In this document: positions 1-5,101 of the stretch, in pieces | Layout: every line of letters begins with the position of its first letter | Numbering within the stretch: position 1 is the first letter of the stretch | DNA from: Frankiaceae bacterium | GTDB taxonomy: Bacteria > Actinomycetota > Actinomycetes > JAVEEJ01 | Direction of reading: 5' to 3' | Assembly (NCBI GenBank): GCA_030840515.1 | Contig: JAVEEJ010000334.1 | Span: forward strand, 1-5,101 | Length of the DNA: 5,101 nt | Program-made: the position numbers and the translations under genes | The notes under the pieces: generated by a model | Database searches by the model: none | Told to the model about the DNA's origin: nothing | What the model saw: only the letters and a program-made list of their open reading frames with translations

Positions 1-779
1 TCACGCTGGCGGTCGCCTTCGACGGCGGGGCCGGCAGCCCCTTGTCGGCCATGTTCTTCGCGAGTCTGGTCTTCACCGCGTCCGGCTACGGCCGTCGAGG
101 GGCGCTGCTCCTGGGCGCGGCTCAACTCGAGTGCTACCTGGCCACCTGCTTGGTGGGCTCGCCGGGCTTGTGGGCCGCCGTGCTGCAGGGCTGCTGCCTC
201 GCAGTGCTGGCCGTGATCTGCGCCACCACCTCCGGGCGGCTGCGCTCGGCGCTGGAAGCGCAGGACAGGCTCGCCGAGCAGCTGCGCGACCAGGCCTCGC
301 GCGACGGGCTTACCGGCTGCCTCAACAACCGCGCCTTCACCGACCGGCTCGACGAGGAGGTGGCCCGGTCGCGGAGAACCGGGGAGCCGCTCGGCCTCGT
401 GCTGCTCGACCTCGACGACTTCAAGCGCGCCAATGACCAGTACGGGCACGTCGCCGGCGACGAGCTCCTCGTCGCTCTGGGCGCCGCACTCCGCGCCGCG
501 GTGCGCCAATGTGACGTCACCGGCCGGCTCGGTGGCGACGAGTTCGCCGTACTCGCCCCCGGAGCCGACGACCTGGTCGTCGCCGAGATCGCCGACAGGG
601 TGCAGGCCGCCGCTGCGCTGGCCGGTGCCGCGCTCTCGGTAGGGGCCAGCATCGGGGTGACTGTCTTGGGCGACGCGTACGACGGACGCGACCTGCGCCA
701 CCGGGCGGATCTCGCGCTCTACCAGGCCAAGCGGGCCGGTCGGGGCCGCACCCACATGACGGTCGCCAGCTCGGCCTGA
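1..779 (+). CDS. Membrane-anchored GGDEF diguanylate cyclase (5' end missing)
   Basis: Makes the second messenger cyclic di-GMP from two GTP, at the cytoplasmic face of the membrane. The frame (codons starting at nt 3) is open from the window edge to a TGA at 777-779, so the N-terminus is missing; a TTG at 42 is only an internal in-frame codon. The visible part begins with about three hydrophobic segments (about nt 36-89, 99-167 and 165-236), the end of a multi-helix membrane sensor. A charged, probably coiled-coil linker (about nt 234-300) leads into a complete GGDEF domain with the entry motif DGLTGCLNNRAF, the metal-binding and GTP-binding DLDDFK..ND..GH..GD stretch (from nt 408), and an intact GGDEF active site at 531-545. 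An RxxD product-inhibition site (RQCD, nt 504-515) lies exactly five residues before GGDEF, so the enzyme should be active and feedback-inhibited. No EAL domain follows. The signal sensed is unknown, and it probably forms a transcription unit separate from the downstream genes. Confidence 0.93.
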   Translation, partial: TLAVAFDGGAGSPLSAMFFASLVFTASGYGRRGALLLGAAQLECYLATCLVGSPGLWAAVLQGCCLAVLAVICATTSGRLRSALEAQDRLAEQLRDQASRDGLTGCLNNRAFTDRLDEEVARSRRTGEPLGLVLLDLDDFKRANDQYGHVAGDELLVALGAALRAAVRQCDVTGRLGGDEFAVLAPGADDLVVAEIADRVQAAAALAGAALSVGASIGVTVLGDAYDGRDLRHRADLALYQAKRAGRGRTHMTVASSA

Positions 780-823
780 GCCCCGCCGCCGGATCCCGGC
801 AGCGCGCTGACCGGGTGGTCCTT

Positions 824-829
824 TAGACT
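824..829 (+). promoter_or_regulatory. Candidate -10 element (TAGACT) upstream of the oxidoreductase gene
   Basis: TAGACT fits the actinobacterial housekeeping -10 pattern TANNNT. A start site 7-8 nt downstream (about 836-837) would fall at the left edge of the palindrome at 837-862, giving a leader of about 68 nt. No convincing -35 hexamer lies 17-19 nt upstream, where the sequence is GC-only or nearly so; many actinobacterial promoters have weak -35 boxes. The call rests on the hexamer, its place in a non-coding gap and its spacing to the operator. Confidence 0.45.
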
Positions 830-840
830 CACCGCGGCGC

Positions 841-858
841 TTGTGAAGTCGTTCACAA
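841..858. promoter_or_regulatory. Probable Rex operator (TTGTGAA-N4-TTCACAA)
   Basis: The 18-bp core is two perfect 7-bp half-sites, TTGTGAA and TTCACAA, around a GTCG spacer. Symmetry continues outward by GCGC on each side, so the full perfect palindrome has 11-bp arms (837-847 and 852-862). The core is the known binding pattern of Rex, the repressor that leaves DNA when NADH rises relative to NAD+. In Streptomyces coelicolor Rex controls respiratory genes including nuo and cyd. Here the site lies just after a TAGACT -10 candidate, about 46 nt before the oxidoreductase ATG, where bound Rex would block initiation or early elongation. It could instead act as an RNA stem-loop, but the exact consensus match and respiratory context favour an operator. 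No rex gene is in the window. Confidence 0.82.
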
Positions 859-904
859 GCGCATCGCTGCCCAGCAGGACCAGCGCTCCACGCGGGAGGC
901 TCTC

Positions 905-2158
905 ATGGTGTCCGACGCCGTGACCGACGCCGATGTGATCGTGGTCGGGGGCGGCCCGGGCGGAGCCACCACCGCCTACCACCTGGCGCAGTCCGGGCTC
1001 GAGGTCGTGCTCCTGGAGAAGGCCGCCTACCCCCGCGAGAAGGTGTGCGGCGACGGGCTCACCCCGCGGGCTGTCAAGCAGCTCATCGCGATGGGCATCG
1101 ACACCGGGCCCGAGGCCGGCTGGCTGCGCAACCGCGGGCTGCGCATCATCGGCGGCGGCATGCGGCTCGAGCTCGACTGGCCGGACCTCGCCGCCTATCC
1201 CGGGTATGGCCTGGTCCGACCCCGCACCGACTTCGACGAGCTGCTTGCCCGGCACGCGCAGAAGGCGGGCGCCCAGCTCCACGAGCTGGCCAACGTGACC
1301 TCGGTCATCCGCGATGACCGCAGCGGGCGCGTGGTCGGCGTGCAGGTGAAGGACGGACGCTCGTGGCGGGCGCCGCTGATCATCGCGGCCGACGGCAACT
1401 CCAGCCCGCTGTCCCGCGCCCTCGGGCGCCACAAGCGCGACGACCGTCCGATGGGAGTGGCCGTACGGCGCTACTACGCGACACCTCGACACGACGACGA
1501 CATGCTCGAGTCCTGGCTCGAGCTGTGGGACGGCGACCGGCTGCTGCCTGGCTACGGCTGGGTGTTCGGCATGGGCGACGGCACCAGCAATGTCGGGCTC
1601 GGGATCCTCAACACGAGCGCGAGTTTCCGCAACGTCGACTACAAGGACCTGCTCGTGCGCTGGCTGGCCGGCATGCCGCCGGAGTGGCAGTACGACGAGG
1701 CGCACGCCACCGGCCCGGTTCGCGGCTCAGCGCTGCCCATGGGCTTCAACCGCCGACCGCACTACGCCGACGGGGTCCTGCTGGTCGGTGACGCCGGGGG
1801 CATGGTCAACCCGATGAACGGCGAGGGGATCGCCTATGCCATGGAGTCTGGGGCCTTCGCTGCGGAGATCGCCGTGCAGGCCCTCGCCCGGCCGGAGGGG
1901 CCGCTGCGCGAGCGCGCGCTGGAGGTCTACCCCATCGGGCTCCAGCAGATGTGGGGCGGCTACTTCACCCTCGGCCGCACCTTCGTCCAGCTGATCGGAA
2001 AGCCCGGCGTGATGAAGCTCATCACCCGTCACGGACTGCCTCATCCAGTGCTGATGAAGTTCACCCTCAAGCTGCTTGCGAACCTCACGGAGCCGCGTGG
2101 TGGAGACGCGATGGACCGTCTCATCAACGGCCTCGCGAGGATCGCTCCGGCGGCTTGA
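905..2158 (+). CDS. Geranylgeranyl reductase family FAD oxidoreductase, probable menaquinone reductase (MenJ-like)
   Basis: A 417-aa flavoprotein of the geranylgeranyl reductase family, which saturates isoprenoid double bonds. The best-matching characterised relative I recall is mycobacterial MenJ (about 408 aa), which reduces one isoprene unit of the menaquinone tail; location before complex I genes supports that role. Visible motifs are the Rossmann FAD loop GGGPGG (residues 15-20) with the ribose-binding acid E38, the family motif CGDGLTPRAV (48-57) with C48, a YGWVF...GLG stretch (217-233) corresponding to the YxWxFPx7-8GxG substrate-cavity motif, and the second FAD motif GDAGG followed by NPMNGEGI (295-309). 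The motif proline is Gly222 here. The C-terminal part (from about 345) is helical and may touch the membrane, where the substrate lies. ATG at 905 is preceded by GGGAGG (894-899) five nt away. The family is clear; the exact substrate is inferred. Confidence 0.9.
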   Translation: MVSDAVTDADVIVVGGGPGGATTAYHLAQSGLEVVLLEKAAYPREKVCGDGLTPRAVKQLIAMGIDTGPEAGWLRNRGLRIIGGGMRLELDWPDLAAYPGYGLVRPRTDFDELLARHAQKAGAQLHELANVTSVIRDDRSGRVVGVQVKDGRSWRAPLIIAADGNSSPLSRALGRHKRDDRPMGVAVRRYYATPRHDDDMLESWLELWDGDRLLPGYGWVFGMGDGTSNVGLGILNTSASFRNVDYKDLLVRWLAGMPPEWQYDEAHATGPVRGSALPMGFNRRPHYADGVLLVGDAGGMVNPMNGEGIAYAMESGAFAAEIAVQALARPEGPLRERALEVYPIGLQQMWGGYFTLGRTFVQLIGKPGVMKLITRHGLPHPVLMKFTLKLLANLTEPRGGDAMDRLINGLARIAPAA

Positions 2159-2162
2159 CCCC

Positions 2163-2187
2163 GGACGCGGGAGGGCATCCCGCGTCC
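2163..2187 (+). terminator. Strong stem-loop after the oxidoreductase gene (possible terminator or attenuator)
   Basis: A perfect 10-bp inverted repeat, GGACGCGGGA (2163-2172) and TCCCGCGTCC (2178-2187), with a 5-nt loop GGGCA, starts 5 nt after the oxidoreductase stop codon. It is very GC-rich and should be stable in RNA. There is no U-tract after it; the next bases are ATAGACTGG. Actinobacterial terminators often lack U-tails, so it may end or attenuate transcription, or protect the 3' end of the upstream message. The structure is plain; its function is inferred. Confidence 0.45.
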
Positions 2188-2188
2188 A

Positions 2189-2194
2189 TAGACT
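2189..2194 (+). promoter_or_regulatory. Candidate -10 element (TAGACT) upstream of nuoA
   Basis: The same TAGACT hexamer as at 824-829, again preceded closely by GTCC, sits immediately after the stem-loop and 44 nt before the nuoA GTG. It would place transcription start near 2201 with a leader of about 38 nt. A normal -35 position falls inside the left arm of the hairpin and has no TTGAC-like sequence. If real, it gives nuo a promoter of its own, independent of the Rex-type site upstream of the oxidoreductase gene. Confidence 0.35.
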
Positions 2195-2200
2195 GGCGCG

Positions 2201-2219
2201 TCCCGGCCAACCGCCGGGA
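2201..2219 (+). other. Small stem-loop in the nuoA leader
   Basis: TCCCGGC (2201-2207) and GCCGGGA (2213-2219) form a perfect 7-bp stem with loop CAACC. It lies between the candidate -10 and the nuoA ribosome binding region and takes up part of the first purine-rich stretch (GGGAGG, 2216-2221), leaving GGGAG (2224-2228) and GAGG (2231-2234) free. It could stabilise the 5' end of the nuo mRNA or tune access to nuoA, but short GC-rich repeats also arise by chance in such DNA. Confidence 0.3.
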
Positions 2220-2238
2220 GGAAGGGAGACGAGGACAC

Positions 2239-2601
2239 GTGCTGGACCTCTACGTGCCGCTCCTCGTGCTCGGCGCCCTCGGCGCCGGCTTCGCCATCTT
2301 CTCCGTCGTCGTCAGCGCGTTGACGGGTCCGAGCCGATACAACCGGGCCAAGCTCGAGGCCTACGAGTGCGGGATCGAGCCGACCCCGCAGCCCGTCGGC
2401 GGCGGCCACTTCCCGGTCAAGTTCTACCTGGTGGCGATGCTGTTCATCGTCTTCGACATCGAGATCATCTTCCTCTACCCGTGGGCCGTGGCCTTCCAGA
2501 AGCTCGGGACCTTCGGGCTCGTCGAGATGGTCATGTTCATCGGGACCGTGTTCGTCGCCTACGCCTACGTGTGGCGCCGCGGCGGACTGGACTGGGACTA
2601 G
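2239..2601 (+). CDS. nuoA: NADH-quinone oxidoreductase subunit A (NuoA)
   Basis: A 120-aa membrane subunit of proton-pumping complex I, homologous to mitochondrial ND3. Three transmembrane helices are visible (about residues 5-28, 62-83 and 91-112). The loop after helix 1 carries YECGIEP (42-48); C44 corresponds to the ND3 loop cysteine that marks the junction of the quinone cavity and membrane arm. Helix 2 contains the family signature FPVKFYLVAMLFIVFDIEIIF (from F58) with the acidic pair D73 and E75. The frame is open far upstream, inside the oxidoreductase gene, but conservation begins at the GTG at 2239, which follows GGGAG (2224-2228) and GAGG (2231-2234); length matches actinobacterial NuoA. 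It is the first gene of the nuo operon and ends two nt before nuoB. Confidence 0.97.
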   Translation: MLDLYVPLLVLGALGAGFAIFSVVVSALTGPSRYNRAKLEAYECGIEPTPQPVGGGHFPVKFYLVAMLFIVFDIEIIFLYPWAVAFQKLGTFGLVEMVMFIGTVFVAYAYVWRRGGLDWD

Positions 2602-2603
2602 CC

Positions 2604-3163
<560 letters not shown>

Positions 3164-3167
<4 letters not shown>

Positions 3168-3187
3168 CGGGCTTCTCGGATGACTGA
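3164..3187 (+). other. Possible 7-codon relay ORF bridging nuoB and nuoC
   Basis: An ATG overlaps the nuoB stop codon in the ATGA arrangement typical of coupled genes, but it opens a frame that encodes only MTGFSDD and stops at 3185-3187, five nt beyond the first base after... the nuoC ATG begins at 3180. Ribosomes ending nuoB could restart here, stop just past the nuoC start and shift back to it. Conservation is unknown and the arrangement may be chance. Confidence 0.2.
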
Positions 3188-3836
3188 GCCGCAGCCGCCG
3201 CAGCGGCACGGGATGTTCGGCGTGGCCGGCTCGGGCGACACGTCAGGGTTCGGCGGCCTCACCCGTCAGGCACCCGTGCTGGGCGGCACCGCCCGTCCCT
3301 ACGGGGGCTGGTTCGACGAGGTCACCGACAGCCTCGAGCGCGCCTACCCCTCCTTCGGCGACGCGATCGAGCGGGTCATCGTGGACCGCGGCGAGCTCAC
3401 CATCCACGTCAAGCGCGAGCGGCTGCCTGAGGTGCTGCAGGTGCTGCGCGACGAGCAGGCGCTGCGCTTCGAGCTGCTCTCGTCGCTGTCAGCCGTGAAC
3501 TACCCGGCCGACGTGGGCCGTGAGCTGCACGTGGCCTACCACCTGACCTCCATGACACACGGTGGCCGCCGGATCCGGGTCGAGGTCGCCGCGCCCGATG
3601 CCGACCCCGTCGTCCCGAGCGCGGTGGGCGTCTACCCGACGGCCGACTGGCAGGAGCGGGAGGCCTGGGACATGTTCGGCGTGCGCTTCGAGGGCCATCC
3701 CGCCCTGACCCGCATCCTCATGCCCGACGACTGGCCCGGCCACCCGCAGCGCAAGGACTACCCGCTGGGCGGCGTACCCGTCGAGTACAAGGGCGCGCAG
3801 ATACCGCCACCGGACGAGCGGAGGGCGTACTCGTGA
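3180..3836 (+). CDS. nuoC: NADH-quinone oxidoreductase subunit C (NuoC, 30-kDa subunit)
   Basis: A 218-aa peripheral-arm subunit of complex I that packs against NuoD and helps build the Q-module; it carries no cofactor. The 30-kDa family signature is clear: EREAWDMFGV (residues 159-168), GHPALTRILMPDDW (172-185) and HPQRKDYPL (188-196). The ending, GAQIPPPDERRAYS, is typical of actinobacterial NuoC. A Gly/Pro-rich N-terminal extension with HGMFGVAGSGDTSGFGGL (from residue 10) is also actinobacterial, unlike the shorter proteobacterial form. ATG at 3180 is the only start between the in-frame nuoB stop (3165-3167) and the conserved extension; ATG at 3213 would cut into it. No good Shine-Dalgarno sequence is present, so coupling to nuoB is likely. 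nuoB and nuoC share a frame, separated by one stop and four codons. Confidence 0.96.
   Translation: MTEPQPPQRHGMFGVAGSGDTSGFGGLTRQAPVLGGTARPYGGWFDEVTDSLERAYPSFGDAIERVIVDRGELTIHVKRERLPEVLQVLRDEQALRFELLSSLSAVNYPADVGRELHVAYHLTSMTHGGRRIRVEVAAPDADPVVPSAVGVYPTADWQEREAWDMFGVRFEGHPALTRILMPDDWPGHPQRKDYPLGGVPVEYKGAQIPPPDERRAYS
3820..3825 (+). promoter_or_regulatory. Ribosome binding site of nuoD
   Basis: GGAGGG lies inside the end of nuoC, seven nt before the GTG at 3833. It decides the nuoD start, which overlaps the nuoC stop in the GTGA arrangement, and is the clearest Shine-Dalgarno sequence inside the nuo genes seen here. Confidence 0.75.
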
Positions 3837-5101
3837 CCACGACAGACCCTTACTCGGCCACCGCGCGGGAGACCACGGAGGGCCGCGTCTACACGGTCAC
3901 CGGCTCCGACTGGGACGACGTCGTCAGCGGCCTCGAGCCGGGTGACGAGCGCATCGTCGTGAACATGGGCCCGCAGCACCCGTCCACCCACGGCGTGCTG
4001 CGACTGGTGCTCGAGCTCGACGGCGAGACGGTCACCGAGCTCCGCCCGGTCATCGGCTACCTGCACACCGGCATCGAGAAGAACACCGAGTACCGCTCTT
4101 GGGTGCAGGGCGTCACCTTCGTGACGCGGATGGACTACCTGTCGCCGATGTTCAACGAGACGGCCTACTGCCTCGCTGTGGAGAAGCTGCTCGGTGCCAC
4201 GGACGAGGTCCCGGAGCGCGCCACCACCATCCGCGTGATGATGATGGAGCTGCAGCGGATCGCCTCGCACCTGGTGGCGTTCGCCACGACGGGCCTCGAG
4301 CTCGGCGCGATGTCGATGATGCTCTACGGCTGGCGCGAGCGCGAGCTCATCCTCGACATCTTCGAGACGATCACCGGGCTCCGCATGAACCACGCCTACA
4401 TCCGTCCCGGCGGCGTGTCACAGGACCTGCCTCCGGGTGCGGTCGAGAAGGTGCGCGACTTCCTCGAGGTGATGCCCGGTCGGCTCAAGCAGTACAGCGA
4501 CCTGCTCGCCGAGAACCGAATCTGGAAGGCGCGCAACGTCGGCGTCGGGCACCTTGATCTCACCGGCTGCGTGGCGCTGGGGGTGACTGGTCCGTCCCTG
4601 CGGGCAGCCGGCCTGCCCTGGGACCTGCGCAAGGTCTCGCCCTACTGCGGCTACGAGAGCTACGAGTTCGATGTGCCCACCTTCACCGAAGGTGACTGCT
4701 ACGCCCGCTTCGCGGTGCGCATGCAGGAGTGCCTGGAGTCGCTCAAGATCGTGGAGCAGGCCCTCGACCGGCTCAAGCCAGGGCCGGTGATGATCGCCGA
4801 CCGCAAGATCGCCTGGCCGTCACAGCTCGCGCTCGGCGGCGACGGACTCGGCAACTCGCTCGACCACATCCGCCACATCATGGGTGAGTCGATGGAAGCG
4901 CTGATCCACCACTTCAAGCTCGTCACCGAGGGCTTCCGCGTGCCCGCCGGGCAGGTCTACCAGCCGGTCGAGTCACCCCGCGGCGAGCTCGGCTACCACG
5001 TGGTCAGCGACGGCGGCACGCGTCCGTTCCGCGTCCACGTGCGCGACCCATCATTCGTCAACCTCCAGGCGGCGCCCGCGGTGTGCGAGGGCGGGATGCT
5101 C
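3833..5101 (+). CDS. nuoD: NADH-quinone oxidoreductase subunit D (NuoD, 49-kDa subunit; 3' end missing)
   Basis: The quinone-site subunit of complex I, related to the large subunit of [NiFe] hydrogenases. The frame is open from GTG at 3833 to the window edge, 423 codons, against about 440 aa in actinobacterial relatives, so roughly 19 residues are missing. NMGPQHPSTHGVLRL carries H49 and H53; H53 and Y102 (in TRMDYLSPM) match the histidine and tyrosine that hold the quinone headgroup in Thermus Nqo4 and the mitochondrial 49-kDa subunit. Further hallmarks are IGYLHTGIEK, ITGLRMNHAYIRPGG, ALIHHFKLVTEG, ESPRGELGYHVVSDGG and, at the edge, CEGGML. The hydrogenase nickel-binding cysteine pairs are absent, as expected for NuoD. 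The start overlaps the nuoC stop by four nt (GTGA) and has a good GGAGGG site, so the two are translationally coupled. nuoE probably follows. Confidence 0.97.
   Translation, partial: MTTTDPYSATARETTEGRVYTVTGSDWDDVVSGLEPGDERIVVNMGPQHPSTHGVLRLVLELDGETVTELRPVIGYLHTGIEKNTEYRSWVQGVTFVTRMDYLSPMFNETAYCLAVEKLLGATDEVPERATTIRVMMMELQRIASHLVAFATTGLELGAMSMMLYGWRERELILDIFETITGLRMNHAYIRPGGVSQDLPPGAVEKVRDFLEVMPGRLKQYSDLLAENRIWKARNVGVGHLDLTGCVALGVTGPSLRAAGLPWDLRKVSPYCGYESYEFDVPTFTEGDCYARFAVRMQECLESLKIVEQALDRLKPGPVMIADRKIAWPSQLALGGDGLGNSLDHIRHIMGESMEALIHHFKLVTEGFRVPAGQVYQPVESPRGELGYHVVSDGGTRPFRVHVRDPSFVNLQAAPAVCEGGML

Noticed and set aside
511..520. Palindrome GTGACGTCAC inside the GGDEF coding sequence
   Set aside because: It lies in conserved codons between the inhibitory site and the GGDEF motif, with no promoter nearby; most likely coincidental.
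788..820. Small inverted repeats after the GGDEF gene (GCCGG-ATC-CCGGC at 788-800; GACC-GGGT-GGTC at 809-820) as a terminator
   Set aside because: Stems are only 4-5 bp and no run of T follows, apart from a short CTTT. Not strong enough to call in GC-rich DNA.
719..1705. Long open frame (328 codons) on the - strand opposite the oxidoreductase gene
   Set aside because: Its translation is low-complexity and rich in Arg, Ala, Val and His with no recognisable motif. It mirrors the codon bias of the + strand gene, which carries clear FAD-binding motifs; such shadows are normal in GC-rich DNA.
1951..2238. In-frame upstream extension of nuoA into the oxidoreductase gene
   Set aside because: The extension is Arg/Pro-rich, lies inside a conserved gene in another frame and has no family similarity; NuoA conservation starts at the GTG at 2239.
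3758..4393. Open frame of 211 codons on the - strand opposite the nuoC end and nuoD
   Set aside because: It lies antisense to the plainly conserved NuoD sequence and has composition typical of a shadow frame.
3833..5101. NuoD as a [NiFe] hydrogenase large subunit (part of a hydrogenase or energy-converting complex)
   Set aside because: The nickel-binding CxxC pairs are absent, quinone-site His and Tyr residues are present, and the neighbours are standard nuoA, nuoB and nuoC.

Overview
The window is a GC-rich stretch of a bacterial chromosome. GTG starts (nuoA, nuoB, nuoD), strong G/C bias at third codon positions and protein sequences close to the mycobacterial/streptomycete/nocardioid type point to an actinobacterium. 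I cannot name the genus from the sequence. All recognised genes lie on the + strand.

Layout. (1) 1-779: 3' part of a membrane-anchored GGDEF diguanylate cyclase whose 5' end lies outside the window. (2) 780-904: a 125-bp regulatory gap with a TAGACT -10-like hexamer and, just downstream, a perfect palindrome TTGTGAA-N4-TTCACAA. This matches the operator of the NADH/NAD+ sensing repressor Rex. (3) 905-2158: a FAD-dependent oxidoreductase of the geranylgeranyl reductase family, probably a MenJ-like menaquinone reductase. (4) 2159-2238: an 80-bp gap with a perfect 10-bp stem-loop, a second TAGACT hexamer and a smaller stem-loop next to the nuoA Shine-Dalgarno region. (5) 2239-5101: the start of a respiratory complex I operon, nuoA-nuoB-nuoC-nuoD, tightly packed (2-nt gap, 12-nt gap, 4-nt overlap). 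nuoD runs off the right edge about 19 codons before its expected end, and the rest of the operon (nuoE onward) probably follows.

How the parts fit. Complex I oxidises NADH and reduces menaquinone. The upstream oxidoreductase probably saturates an isoprene unit of that menaquinone. The Rex-type operator would let the NADH/NAD+ ratio control the upstream gene and perhaps the whole cluster. Whether nuo is controlled directly by it depends on whether transcription passes the stem-loop at 2163-2187 or restarts at the second promoter-like element.

I see no phage, transposon, CRISPR, tRNA or rRNA feature, and no previously undescribed enzyme system. The novelty here is regulatory: the Rex-type operator and the two-promoter, two-hairpin architecture around a quinone-reductase/complex I cluster.
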